From NCBI GenBank assembly GCA_015179025.1, contig WHUX01000089.1:1-64000 (forward strand): DNA of 64,000 bases, in the 5' to 3' direction. Positions 45,323-57,413 of the stretch are shown here, piece after piece. This stretch comes from Terfezia claveryi. Lineage: Eukaryota; Ascomycota; Pezizomycetes; Pezizales; Pezizaceae. The notes beneath the pieces are model-generated. The model was not told the DNA's origin. It worked only from the letters and a program-made list of their open reading frames with translations, and ran no database searches. The translations under genes were made by a program, and so were the position numbers. Position 1 is the stretch's first letter. Every line of letters begins with the position of its first letter.

Positions 45323-47311
45323 TTATCCCATGATTAATCCTTTGAGATAGGAGAACCGTGGACCAGGAAAGGCCTTTGTGCATATGTCCGCTGGATTGTG
45401 TTCACCAGGAATGTGCAACAGCGTGATAGTGCCGGAGTTAACGAGTTCGCGGACAAATTGGTAGGTAATGTCAATATGCTTTGACTTATCGGAGATTCGA
45501 GGATTATGAGACAGGTCGATAGAGCCGTTATTGTCACAAGAGAGGGCAGAGGGAATATCTTTGATAGAGAGCTCGCTTAGTGCGTTCTGTAGCCAAATTT
45601 GTTGTTTAGCAGCAGTAGAACCAGCAATGTATTCTGCTTCGGTAGTGGAGGTTGTCACGCATTTTTGTTTTTGTGATCTCCAGTAGATGGTACAAGAGGT
45701 GAGCTTGAAGATATATCCTGAGGTCGACCGTCGAGTGTTACGACATCAAGCAAAGTCTGAATCAGTAAATCCTTCGAGTGAAAGAGGTTGTCCGAGTTTG
45801 TAGGTCAAGGTAAGATCGTGAGTACCCTTAAGGTAGCGTAGGACTCGTTTAACTGCTCCGAGGTGATCCTTTGATGGTTTGTGAGAGAATTGTGAGAGAA
45901 GAGTTATAGAGTAAGCCAGGTCAAGACGTGTTCCAATAACTACATACATGAGTGATCCAACGATTTGTTGATAGAGGGAGATGTCGGTAACCTCATCTTC
46001 ATCTGTGCATTGTCGAAGAGTATGGTTCGAGTCAAGAGGAAGAGTGACGGGGTTGCAGTCCATCATACCGAAACGTTCGAGGATCTTGTCGATGTAAGAG
46101 GATTGGGATAGTGTGATACTGTGCTTAGAGTACTCAATTCGAATTCCTAGAAGCCAATGTAAGTTACCCATATCAGTTAACTTAAACTCTCGTTTGAGTG
46201 ACTGTTTAGTAGACTTCATAATGGCTGAGTCTTTATATCCGAATAAAGTAATGTCATCGACATAAAGGGCGAGTATGATTGTGCCAGACTTATGGACGAA
46301 GATGCAGGGGTCAAAGGCACAAGCAGAGAAACCTATTGTCAGGAGGAAAGATGTTAATCATCCATACCACTGACGAGGAGACTGCTTTAATCCATAGATA
46401 GATCGGTTAAGTTTAGCACACATGCCGTCAATCCGGGTGCCTTCCGGGAGTTGCATGTAGATAATTTCATTCAAAGAGCCATAAAGGAAGGCTGCTTTGA
46501 TATCCATTTGTTGAGGTTCCCATTGGAAGTGGGCAGATAAAGCAATAAGGAGGCGGAGAGAGTCGTATCGGACAACAGGAGAGAAGATTTCATCGAAGTC
46601 TGTGCCAGGTTGTTGAGAAAAACCTTGAGCAACTAGACGAGCCTTGTACCGATCGATATTCCTATTAGCATCTCACTTAATCTTAAATACCCACTTGCTT
46701 CCAATAATATTCCTGTCCTGTGATATTGGAACCACTTTCCAAACATCTTGATCCTTCATAGCTTCCAACTCATCGTTCATAGCCTTTCTCCATTTTTCTT
46801 CATCAGGTGAGTTAACAGCCTGTTTAAAGGTTCGAGGTTCATCACCATGTTGTAAGACTAAAGCGATCAACACTTTATCTTCTTCGTTATCCTCATCAAA
46901 GACTTCGGGTGGGTCTTCGATTAATCTAGAATGACCATCAAACTGTATCTTTGTACCGATTATAGGGACAATGGGAGCTTGTGCAGTTCTGAATTTTATT
47001 GGCTTGAAAACAGCTCGACCTGCCTTAGTAATGGTTGTAGGTCTAACTATTTTTCTGCTAACGATTCGGGTGAAGTTTCCATCGTTGGAGTCATCAGGTA
47101 AAGATTGTCGAAGGTCTTGAGGAAGTGAAGTAAGTGGTGAATATTCATCTCGATTTTGAGGTGGAGGAGGTAGGTGAACTTGTGGAGTTGGTTTGGATAT
47201 AAGTCCAGGAGCTGGTGGAGGAGAGGATGACGTTGCAGTTGATGTTGGAGGAATAGGTGGTAAGGAAGTAGTTGTGTCCGATGTTGTTTCAGTCGGATGG
47301 GAAAGGGTCAT
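45323..47311 (-). pseudogene. Copia element RT and RNase H (stops)
   Basis: A linker Ser/Pro/Thr-rich region leads into RT: DELEAMKDQDVWKVVP, KWVFKIK then a TGA where the family has Arg (about 46670), ARLVAQGFSQQ, and the catalytic ALYVDDITLFG at about 46250-46275. LHWLLGIRIEYS and the YLKGTHDLTLTY block follow. RNase H ends the polyprotein with TEAEYIAGSTAAKQ, CDNNGSIDLSHNP and the KHIDITYQFVREL block (45323-45658). Stops near 45746 and 46350 add to the damage. Confidence 0.88.
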
Positions 47312-47439
47312 ACCAGGGAACCATGCTTTATGAATGAGTGGGTGTCCCTTAAAATACCATTCTTCTGCTTGTTTTGGATTTCGTATACACCATTGTTGCC
47401 AGAGATATTCGTTTGGGAATTCTGAGCTAGTGTATGGGA

Positions 47440-48577
47440 TTACTTCAAGTGGAGAAGTAGGAGGAGAAGCAGTATTCGTGGTTGGTGACCGTGATGGATT
47501 AGTCGAGTTAGATGTAGGTGGAGGTACCCCTTCTGGAGTTGTACTTGGTCCGAAAATAACATCTTGTGCTCGAACTGTATAAGTATGCTTTCTAGAAGGT
47601 ACATGGACCTTGTAGATAGCTGTGCTATTAGTATAACCAATGAATATACCTTTCTCAACCCGTGGTAGGAGTTTACTGCCTGCAGGTCATCGTTCCTCAG
47701 GTATGTGTATATAACATTCCTTACCGAAGGGTTGAAGGTGAGAGATGGTAGGTTTATTGCCGTGAAAGACCTCGTAGGGAGTCTTCCCTTTGACAGCACT
47801 ATGAGGTGACCGATTTCGGAGATAGGTCGAAGTTGAGCATGCTTCAGCCCAGAATCTTTTGTCCATATTCGTCAACATAGCCCTTATTATGTTCTGTATT
47901 GTTCGGTTGAAGCGTTCAGCTATACCATTAGATTCATGAGAGTAAGGGGGCGTTAGTTCATGCACGATGCCTTTTGACTTAAAGAACTGTTCGAGATCTT
48001 TGTTTATATACTCTCCACTATTATCAGTTCGAAACCGTTTAACATGGTGTGATGTTTGCTTTTCAACCAAGGTAACAAAGTCTTGAATTGATTTGGTTGA
48101 GTCGGATTTCTGTTTAAGGAAGTAGACCCAAGAAGCACGAGAGTAGTCATCAATGAGCGTGATGAAGTAGCTTGCTCCACCAAAAGAGGGTGTGAGGAGT
48201 TTACCACTAAGATCTGAGTGAATGAGTTCGAGAACATTGGAGGCATGAGATGTTATAGACTTAGGGACAGAGTGAGTAGATTTGGCGAGTATGCATGGCT
48301 CGCAATGATAGTTATTAGGGGGTGTTGGAAGAATATCACCGTCAGAGTAGAGTTCTTTATGCTTGAGGACAGTAATGGCTTGATGACCGAATGACTGATG
48401 CCAGTGATCGATTGTTTTTCGAGAGGAAGAAACTAATGCCTTTTCATTTGACTCAATAATAAATGGGAGACTTCCAACAAATTCCACCATAAATAACACA
48501 GAATCATTGCCTTTCTTCGTAACATGAAACCTGAGTCCGTAGAAAAAGTGGAAAGACGAGATCGAACAGCATTCCAA
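47440..48577 (-). pseudogene. Copia element integrase
   Basis: The pre-integrase zinc module HQSFGHQ ... CEPCILAKS is at about 48290-48420. The catalytic core has HSDLSG, RTDNSGEY and NGIAERFNR as D, D and E (about 47890-48230), and ends with GKTPYEVFHGNKP. The frame from 48577 to 47687 is open over 296 codons, but the adjoining protease/gag and C-terminal linker are in other frames. Confidence 0.9.
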
Positions 48578-49787
48578 GAAAACAGTGAGTGACTAAGAGA
48601 AGGAACATATCGAACATTGACAAGACGAACAGTGGAAGTAGAGCCGTTAGGGAGTAGACAGTTAAGAAGGACTGTCCCTTTTCCTTTAGCTTCGAGGAGA
48701 TTATTGCCAGCTCCTTCTACAGTTCCACTATCCTCTGAAAAGTTCTCGAAGTGTCCTATGTCGTTGGTCATGTGAGCACTGCACGCTGTATCGAATTTCC
48801 AGATGGTTTTTCGGGATGGGTTACTGATGCTGAGAGCCTCGTCCTTGGAGCTACCAGAGCTGCCAACGATAAGAGCCTGTTCCTTCTTGTCTTCCTTCTT
48901 TTTATCCTTCTTCTTATCCTCGTTTGACTTCTTCAACTTCTGGCACTTCTGCCATGTATGACCTGTATATTTACCGAGTTGATGCTTCTTGTAATAGGTG
49001 CATTCCACATCAGAGTCCTTGTTCTGTTGTTGTGATTGCTGCTGTTGAGGCTTGCCTTTCTTTTGAACGAGGCAGAGAGAGCAGTATCCCGTTTTTCGAT
49101 TTCGGAACCAACAGAGAGGAGTCATAATTTTGCATCAGCATATGTAAGGTCAGACTTAGTTGAGAGGTTGTCGACTATATTAGAGTGATGTTCGACGAAG
49201 AAGGAGAGGAGGATATCCCTTTTGGCTTCGTCCTTATCAAGGAAAGTGCGGAGGGATTTGCGATATTCATCTGAAGAGCCAGTGAGAGAGTAAAGTCGAG
49301 ACCACTCAGTCTCATATTGCTCAATGAAGTCGGCGAAGGAGGTAGTAGGAGTGTAGGTTGAGGCTAAAGTGAAGAGTGTGCATAGTTAATGTACGAAAGA
49401 GAATGGAGTATCATGGTAATACTGGTCTTTGAGATGAGTCCAGATTTCATATGGTGAATCAAACTTAGAGACAACCTTCAGTATAGGTTTGCTGATAACC
49501 TGTATTAGCATGAGGATAGCTTGATTTTCCATAGCTGCGAAGAGTTCTTTCTCTTCTTGTATCGCATCTGTCACAGGTTTAAGTCCTTCAATAACAAGTT
49601 CCTTACAACCCATGCCTCTCATAATCATCTTGACTGTGTCAGCCCAATCTTCGTAGTTGTCTTTGCCGGTAAGTGACTCAATATTATCGAGTTTGACTGG
49701 AATAGGCTTGAAGTCTTTCGGTAGTCGAAAGATAGAAGGTACAGCCTTTCCTTTACCGCCAGAACCAGAACCTGAACCGGATACCAT
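48433..49787 (-). pseudogene. Copia element gag and protease
   Basis: Gag starts MVSGSGSGSGGKGK (ATG complement at 49785-49787) and has a UBN2-type capsid core (NYEDWADTVKMIMRGMG, YEIWTHLKDQYY). It meets a stop near 49386. A degenerate knuckle (CTYYKKHQLGKYTGHTWQKC, second Cys changed to Tyr) and a Lys-rich tract follow. The protease active site is FDTACSAHMTND at about 48765-48800. The gag N-terminus has a Gly-Ser repeat. Confidence 0.85.
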
Positions 49788-49850
49788 TGTATAGATATGT
49801 GTGGGAGGGAAGGTAAATGCGAGAAAGTTATCGAGTTGTCCTGAGCTATT

Positions 49851-49864
49851 CTGGGCTCATAACC
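49851..49864 (-). other. Copia primer-binding site for half tRNA-iMet
   Basis: Read on the minus strand, GGTTATGAGCCCAG starts directly at the end of the 5' LTR. It is complementary to CTGGGCTCATAACC, the anticodon stem-loop of initiator tRNA-Met. Drosophila copia and relatives prime from a tRNA-iMet cut in the anticodon arm and have a near-identical site. Confidence 0.75.
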
Positions 49865-50503
49865 TATTGAAAAGTTACTATGAGCGGAGGTATCGTGGTA
49901 GTAATTATGGAGGTAGTAGCGGTGGACAGTAGTGCTATTAAGCAGAGAGTGCGAGCGAGCAGAAGTGCGAGAGAGCAGATGGTTGAACTATGTCGAGAGT
50001 AGACAGTCTATTGAGTCTAATTGAGAAGTGTATGTAACTAGATACAGGAGTAGGAAACTCGTATATAATAGTACGAGTTGAGGGTAAAGATCTAGTAAGA
50101 AAGTCTAAGTTACATAACCTAAGAATAGTATATCGTGCACATGTGAATGAAGAAATACATAGAGGTGTGCGACTGAGACAGTAATATGAGTCAACGAATA
50201 TAACAGAAAGTCATAGAAGATGTGATTGTTGAGTCATGACAACTGAGACAAGTAAGCAGTAACCTTAAGTAGTAAAGCAGCATTATGCAACGATAATAGA
50301 TACTAAGTTAGGAAAGTAAGCAAAGATAATAAGAACATGTGAACGACATATGAACACATGTGAAAGAAATAATACAGAAGTCCTTAATTGGGTAGCAAGT
50401 GTCCATATTGGATATCAGCATGATGTGGAAGTAATCGTAAGAGAGAACGATGTATTGTATGGAAATACTTAACTATATCGAAAGGAAATGATTATTTTCA
50501 ACA
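49865..50503 (-). repeat. 5' LTR of the copia element
   Basis: 639 bp, read on the minus strand from TGTTGAAA to TTTCAATA. It is close to the split copy at 43068-45308; most differences seen are transitions. The right target duplication TTTTC follows. Confidence 0.92.
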
Positions 50504-50671
50504 TTTTCTACAATAGGTTATTTTATATTATCTTCGATATTTTTTGACCAAATGTTGCTACAAAATTACCTTCATATCGGATATGTCCCTATTTAGTAAT
50601 TTTAATGTCACTGTGGCCATTGTGGCCACAATCCTTGTTGCTATCCATGACATTGAACAATTTAATCCCGT

Positions 50672-50775
50672 AACGGCCTGGTCCATTGCGATATCCAGCC
50701 ATACTATAATGGCCTGGTCCATTGCGATATCTAGTCCATACCAGTATGGACTGGATCCCGGAATGGACCAGAATA
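50672..50775 (-). repeat. Dispersed ~100-bp repeat, inverted copy
   Basis: Reverse-complement relative of 28326-28415, including the near-palindrome TCCATACCAGTATGGA at 50735-50750. It contains a local roughly 36-bp duplication of GGCCTGGTCCATTGCGATAT. Confidence 0.5.
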
Positions 50776-51216
50776 TATATCTTCGTTTCTCCACCCTCTT
50801 GTTGGATCCCTATCTAACATCTTATATACCCAATACAGGATCTTGCTTCTCCCAGTGCTTGTGCACCTCCCTTGTGCATATCCTTGTCTCATACAAAACA
50901 ACTCTGCAGTATAGCTGCTTCCCTTCGATACATGTAGCAACCACTTCCACGTATCTTTTATCCTTGCCTCTTGTCTTCTGAACATCCTGCCCCCCCTGAT
51001 ATCATCTGTGACATCTGTGATAGGTGTCCATGACAAGCCTAGTTTTCCTAGTCATATATGTAGCGTTCCTACGTGAGTGTTACCCTAGCCCTACCCTTGC
51101 CTTGCCCCTATCCTTTCCCTAGATCATACATGTAGCGCTCCTACATGTATGATTCCCCCTTGCCACTGCCCCAACATACCCCTTAGTCGCCTTATCCCTT
51201 AGAGCCCTCGTTACAA
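50773..51216 (+). repeat. Old LTR fragment (R-U5) of the B/D chromovirus family
   Basis: From TATATATC to GAGCCCTCGTTACA it aligns with the element D LTR read on its own strand (TTGGATCCCTATC, CTTGTGCACCTCCCTTGTGCA, AACTCTGCAGTA) with many C-to-T type changes. No internal element sequence adjoins, so it is a solo or truncated LTR. Confidence 0.7.
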
Positions 51217-52026
51217 ATATCACCTATTTTGCTGATGTTAGTATACCTATTTCTTAGCGTACCATTTTTTTATTACTATAAAAATCTTTTTTATAATTTT
51301 TCTAATATAAATATAGATACATAGCTAAGCTATTCTAGTATCTATAAATTTATTCATATAATATTCTGTATGTAATAGGGACAGAAGAATATAGAGAAGG
51401 TTTCTTGAAGTACTTATATTAAAAGGGTAGGTTATTAAGTATTAGGTTAATTTTAATAAAATATGAGAGCTACTATATTATAGAGCATAATTGTTTCCAT
51501 AGTTACACAACTAGCTATTATAAAGTACTTATTATTTACACTTGGATATATTATATGTTTCTTTTATAAAGAAGCTGTAAGAGAGGTGGCTACTAGATAG
51601 TAATTGGTCACTTCCCCCCTGCCAAGGGTACTACCAAAAGGAGCTATTGCGATAGTTGTACATCTGATATAGGTATATTTTGATATTTTTGTTGCAAGTA
51701 TTTTTATTATTCTACAAAATTAAACTATATCTAGCTTAGTTAGCTAGATAAGCTAGCCCTGTTATGCTAGTCTAGTTGGTACAAGCCTTTCATACTTGTA
51801 CCAACTAGACTACTATTGTGTATAATAACTTGCTTTGTACAAAATCCCTTTATTACTAATCAGACTACTGGTAGTTAGTAGTAGTCAATTATTATTAACA
51901 AAGTAACTGAGGTTGATGACGATGTAGTCCCTCTGATTTGGCAACAATCACTACTCGGGCAAAAATAATAGCTAGTCATATTTAATGGCTTATATAAGCT
52001 TGCTATTTCATAAAAAAGACACTTAT
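51217..52026. other. AT-rich unassigned DNA
   Basis: No gene-like frame. It is very AT-rich, with an 18-bp perfect inverted repeat at 51768-51812 listed separately. Confidence 0.5.
51768..51812. repeat. 18-bp perfect inverted repeat, TAGTCTAGTTGGTACAAG
   Basis: Arms 51768-51785 and 51795-51812 with a 9-base loop. A related pair is at 58782-58820 and a half copy is at 61793-61808, so this is a dispersed motif. It could be the end of a small inverted-repeat transposon. Confidence 0.7.
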
Positions 52027-52400
52027 GTCAATTAAAAAGGTAAAATGAGTTGCTCCAGTTCACTATACTCTGAATGCCATTACACTACTTCTTAGGTTGC
52101 CCTCGTTGTAGACTTGTAGTTTGGTAAAGATATAGTAAACTGAAGCATTAAGGAATAGATACCCGACAACTCTGCTCCTTTGTCCTTCCAATAATATTAA
52201 GGCAATTAACTTCTTGCCTCTACTGGGATTCGAACTTTAGCCTTCTATAAGTAAATATAACTATAAAGTAAAGAACTTACCACTGTACTATATACTACTG
52301 TCAGTTTCAAACACCAAAGTACTGCATTCTACTAAGACTCTTGACTTTTTCCACTTATCAATTCAATTGTAGAGATAGGAAATATATGGTATATAAAGAT
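52027..52400 (-). repeat. tRNA-like dispersed repeat (SINE-like), copy 2
   Basis: Matches 29112-29189 plus 35351-35660 along about 370 bp. On the minus strand TATAGTACAGTGGTAAG (A-box-like) and AGTTCGAATCC (B-box) lie about 50 bp apart at about 52200-52300. Both copies are diverged, mostly by transitions. About 90 bp of its end is duplicated again at 52437-52527. Confidence 0.5.
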
Positions 52401-52527
52401 GATAGTCATATTAAAGTTATAACTGTAGATTTCTCCCATCTACTTGTCAATTCAATTGTAGAGACAGGAAATATATAGTGCATAAAGATGATAGTTATAT
52501 TAAAGTTATAACTGCAGATTTCTCCTA

Positions 52528-53460
52528 ATATCTAGAGTGTCCAGTCGCCACTCCTCCTCTAACCTATCACCAGTATTCTTTAATATTACTATAGAGGTCA
52601 GGTGAGTGAGTGAAACCAGGCTCAAAAAAGCTAGATCCTTTAAACGTTTAACTCTAGACAGAGTAACAAAAGTCAAACTAGCTTAGTACTTCTTAGGACC
52701 CAACTCAACTACAACCTTTGGTAGTATTAGACCCTAAGATTTATAGATAGTGAAAGCCTAAGCTAGTACTAGAGGAAACTGAGTTCAGGAATATGCCAGT
52801 TGTTATTGAGTAGGTTTCTACTACTATCACTTAAACTCTTCTTATCATTTACTCTATAAATTTATATATAGTATTAGCTAAGAGGTTAATGAATCCAATA
52901 AATTAATTGAAAAACTTTCTATTAACCTAACAATACATTTTTTAACCCTACAGTGATCACAGGTCCTCCATCTGTCACCTGTTGGTATAGATATCTATAC
53001 TTTTAGATCGAAAGGTATACGATATTTTAAACAAGCAACAGGATTGATTAGATGTGAGTTCATGATTAGCACTTGAAGCTATAGTTTGTACTGGTGAGTG
53101 GGAGCAATTGAAGCTATAGTTTGTACTGGTAAGTGAGAGTAAGTAAGCTGGAGAAGTGCTTTGTAGTTAGCACTAATCACATGGCTGCCTTCAAATCACG
53201 TGGCTGCCCTTGCCAAGATTTGCCAAGATTTGCCAATATTCGCCCAATATTTGCCAATATTCGCCAAGATAGCGTTAGACGTGCAAGATGTCTAACGAAT
53301 TAAAACAAACTTCGTTCCAATTTAAAAATTGTCCGCCAGTTTTGACTTGCCTAGGCGCTTCGTACTTAACGATTGACCACTACTGCTAGTAGTATTCTAC
53401 CGTATATCAAAAGTCGAAAATTGTTAAACATGTGTCACCCTCAAACTACCATTACTTAGG
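52528..53460. other. AT-rich unassigned DNA with short direct repeats
   Basis: A roughly 30-bp duplication (GAAGCTATAGTTTGTACTGG at 53070-53130) and a run of GCCAAGATTTGCCAATATTC-type units (53210-53275) are seen. No gene-like frame. Confidence 0.5.
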
Positions 53461-54516
53461 GCTTCACCCTAATCCATACCCTTTTATATATCCCGTCATA
53501 CCAACCTCCCAGGTACTTAAACTCACTTCCTTCCTTACCTACTTCCATCGCCAACTGCCCACTAGTCGATTGATAACCGTACGTCTACCCCCGTCACCTT
53601 CCTAATCCCCAACCCAACCACATGATGACCAAATGATTCTGCAATCCCGAAATACAAACCCTCCCCCCTCAAACCCCCACCTTACCATACTTCCCGCCCC
53701 ATGCTGGGTGCCTATTTCGGTGGCGGACTTGAGCTTGCGGGCTAGGGTAGTCGTTCGCAGGAGGTTTGGAGGGGGAAACATGGGGACGAAAAATCAATCT
53801 ACACTTGATCTGAGGCCTGTTTGTATTAATATTGTCCGGGCGATGAATTGAATGAAGATGAGGTGTGGGGTTCAAACGCTAATAGTGATTTGAAGGGTCA
53901 ATAGGTCTTGTTCGGGGTTCTATTGGAGTGAGGGTGATCTATAAGTATAGGATTGAGGAAAGACTGCATGGAGGACGGATTGGTGGTGTTGAATGACCCA
54001 TGGTATTGGTGGTAGTAGTCTATTGATGGACCAAAAACCCAATAATAATGACATCTTGTCATCACCTACTTCAACGCTTTTAGGCCTCCGTGTTTCCAAA
54101 ATTAAAGTCCTCATGAAAGCTGTCTTCCATCCAGTTCATTCTAAGTAACCACCTTTAACTATTCAATATCTCATACCAGCCTTAAATTAATTGTCTCAGC
54201 TTGTATCCAAAAGAAATGCTAGCATAACTTCTTTCTTCAAGGTAATCCGGAATTGCTAGTCGAATAACACCCCTTTAATTTGTATTGTTATGATCTGATG
54301 TACCCCATATTGAACATTATAAAAGAAGAAAAAAGGAAATGAGGATGAAAAAATCTGACACCGCAAAGACACACAAATCAAATCAAAAGCAAACAGAAAC
54401 CAAAGTACCAAACCCAATTTTCCTATATTCCCAATTTTCATCCCACCCGAAGCAAGTGAACGCAGCCCAACCTGATATCGATCTACCCAACTTGCCATGA
54501 AGCAACGAGTAGCAAT
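53461..54516. other. Downstream flank of EF2, no gene recognised
   Basis: Base composition becomes more balanced than in the repeats to the left. Frames of 64-80 codons on both strands lack coding features. The 3' UTR of EF2 should lie just below 54517. Confidence 0.5.
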
Positions 54517-57413
54517 TTACAACTTATCATAGTACTATATTGATCATGTTAGCATTGAAACCACTGCTTAGATTGAAGATTGAGAGGGAATACTAACATT
54601 ATCGACACCTGGAACCTCGACCTTGATACCCTTGCGTTTCCTCATATCCTGTACGATCTGGCCTGGCTTGGTGGTTGGGTCAAGAGGAGACCCACCTGGC
54701 AAGATCTGCCAGTGGTCGAAGACGGATTGAGGGAACGCCTGACCAGCAGTGTTGGATCGGAGATCGGCAGTAAAACCGAAAGACTCGTTGACCGGGAGGT
54801 AAGCCTTGATGTTGAAAAGAGGAGTACCTGGACGCTGCTCCTCGGAGAAGACGTGACCACGACGGCGGGTCAAGACACCGTAGATACCACCCATTGCCTG
54901 CTCTGGAACTGTAATCTCGACCAAGTAGACTGGCTCCAAGAGGCCAGGCTGAGCAAGAAGAGTAGCAGCGTACAAGACACGACGAGCCGTTGGGATAATC
55001 TGTCCACCTCCGCGATGAATAGCATCAGCGTGGAGGGTAACATCAAGGATGTTGAAGCGGATGCTCCTCATTGGCTCCTCAGCAACAGGACCCTCACGAG
55101 TAGCCCATTGGAAACCAGAGACAACGGAATCCTTGATTTCGTTGAGATACTGGACGGCCTTGGTCTGATCAACCAATAAGTTTGCACCAGAAGTATCAGG
55201 ACCGAAACACCAAATCTTACGAGCATCTGTGACGTCCCAGCCATACTCATCAGCCAAGAGACGGGCACGGGCCTTGAAATCGTCACGGGGGCTGATCTTT
55301 CCGGCCTCGATGGCCTTGGAAACGTCCTCGTCAAGTTGCTCGGCAACAACGTAGAGACGGTTGTGCTTATTGGGGGACTTTGACAACGCAGTGATGCTAG
55401 ACTTGCCGCCGACAGTCTCACGGTAAGAGACGACGGGGTCGGAGATCCTGAGAGGAACACCGGCGTGGTCCTCCTCGAGATCCTTCAAGCAAATCTCCAA
55501 GTGCAACTCACCAGCGCCAGCAACAATGTGCTCACCAGACTCAGAGATGTAAGTCAAGACACAGGGGTCAGACTTGGAAAGACGCTTAAGACCTTCGACC
55601 AATTTAGGCAAGTCGTTGGCATTCTTGACCTCGACGGCGACTTGGACGACGGGAGAAACGGAGAACTTCATGACCTTCAAGTTGTGGGCGGTCTCAGAAG
55701 TAGTAAGAGTACCAGACTTGAGCAAGAACTGATCAACACCGACTAAACCACAGATGTTACCAGCTGGAACATCAGTAATGGGTTCAATGTAACGACCCAT
55801 CATGAGAATAGTGCGCTGGATAGCCTTGACGAACAAATCCTCCTTCTTTCCTGGGACATAGTTTGGACCCTGGATGCGGACCTTGAGACCGGACTTGACG
55901 GTGCCGGAAAAGACACGTCCGAAAGCGTAGAAACGCCCCTTGTCAGAGGTCGGTACCATCTTGGAAACGTACAACATGAGAGGAGCATTGGGGTCACAGT
56001 TCTTGATACCCATGCAGCATTCATCATCTGGGGGACCCTCGTAAAGTGTCTCAGCACGGTAAGCCTGGGCAGTGACGGGAGATGGCAAGTGGATAACCAT
56101 CATCTCCAAGAGAGCGTCAGCAGCAGGAAGGAACTTCCTCATGACAACCTTGAGAAGAGCCTTGCCCTCCAAGTCTTTCTCGTCACCCTTGAGAACAATT
56201 TCGAGTTTGCTGAGGAGAACTGGGATCTCGTCCTTCTTGAAGTTCATGATAGCGGAGAAAATCTTGAAGATGGGGTCCAAGATGAACTGGTTGAAAGCAC
56301 GCTCAAGTTGCTTTCCGTCAGCATCGGTTCCGTTCTTGGTCCACTTCTTGGTCTTAGGGTTGAAAAAGTTGTCACCCTAGAATCTCTCGTTTAGTAAAGC
56401 CGATACGTATATACTGCTGGAAAAAATATAACATACCCAGAGTCGCTCCATCATCTTGCTCCTGTCAACACCGAACTTCTTGGCATAACGACCTGCGAAT
56501 TGCCTGATGGTGAAAGCCCAACCGTGGAGACCAGATCCGAAAGCAATTGTACCTTTCTCGGGGTAAACCTGAACATCACCGAGGGCCTTGTCGAAATAAG
56601 TAGCGATAATAACGTTAACAGACTCGACGGTACGGGAGAAAGATTGGTACAAGTCCTCCTTGGTCACTTGGAGCTCGAGAAGAGCACGGTCGACCTTGTT
56701 GATGATACAAACTGGCTTGATACGCTCACCGAGAGCCTGTCGAAGCACAGTCTCGGTCTGGACACACACACCTTCAACACAATCGACGACAACGAGCGCG
56801 CCATCAGTGACACGGAGAGCAGCAGTGACCTCGGATGAGAAGTCAACGTGACCGGGGGAGTCGATCAAGTTGATCAAAAAGTCTGTTCCATCGGTCTTCT
56901 GCTTGATGTCCTTAAGATCCTCCTCGGCCATTGGGGCATAAAGGGAGATGGCTGTCGACTTAATTGTGACACCGCGTTCCTGTTCGTCTGCACGAGTATC
57001 TGTAAATCGTTGTTCACCGGCCTTTGCAGCTGAAATGATACCGGCACGCTGCACCAAGGAGTCGGTGAGGGTAGACTTTCCGTGATCTACATGGGCAATG
57101 ACAGACATATTTCGGACCTATATGGTTCGTCAGTACCCATTCAACAGATATCATACCCCATATGTCGAAGTTAGAAAGAGGGTTTCTTACGTTCGTCGCC
57201 TTGTCCATGAGGCCACGGATCTGTATTGAAAAATCCATCAGCATCCCCCACAGCACACTCCGATCCACCAACAATTGAAATTGAGCTATACCTGGTCGAC
57301 CGTGAAGCTATTTTCCCATACATGTTAGCACATATTCGCCTCATGTCCATGATACCCAGAGTTATGCAATGTGTAAGCAATGAGGTAGGTATCTAGACCA
57401 CTTACTTCACCAT
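54517..57413 (-). CDS. EFT2: Translation elongation factor 2 (six coding exons)
   Basis: Ribosomal translocase: a GTPase that moves tRNA and mRNA after peptide bond formation, in the cytosol. Exons (minus): 57406-57413, 57292-57307, 57191-57220, 56437-57117, 54598-56376, 54517-54534; introns of 98, 71, 73, 60 and 63 bp are all GT..AG. The joined product is 843 residues, as expected. Motifs: AHVDHGKST (26-34), RGVTIKS, DSPGH, NKVD, and [11 protein letters not shown] with the diphthamide His at 699. The last exon codes only YYDKL; without it the frame would read on into intron and lose the conserved end. The tail reads VPGVDNYYDKL where fungi usually have VPGYEN. It is single-copy here, intact, and transcribed away from the MFS gene's 3' side. 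Gene name by analogy with yeast. Confidence 0.96.

Larger units (their letters stand above)
43068..50503 (-). mobile_element. Ty1/copia LTR retrotransposon (with nested small LTR element)
   Basis: Two 639-bp LTRs, 49865-50503 (5') and 43068-45308 (3', split by a 1597-bp insertion plus a 5-bp duplication), flanked by TTTTC. Coding order on the minus strand is gag, protease, integrase, RT, RNase H, with integrase before RT, which defines copia. A purine tract (GAGAAGGGG) precedes the 3' LTR, and the primer site next to the 5' LTR fits a half tRNA-iMet. Stops and frameshifts break the polyprotein. The LTRs are close in sequence. Confidence 0.93.
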
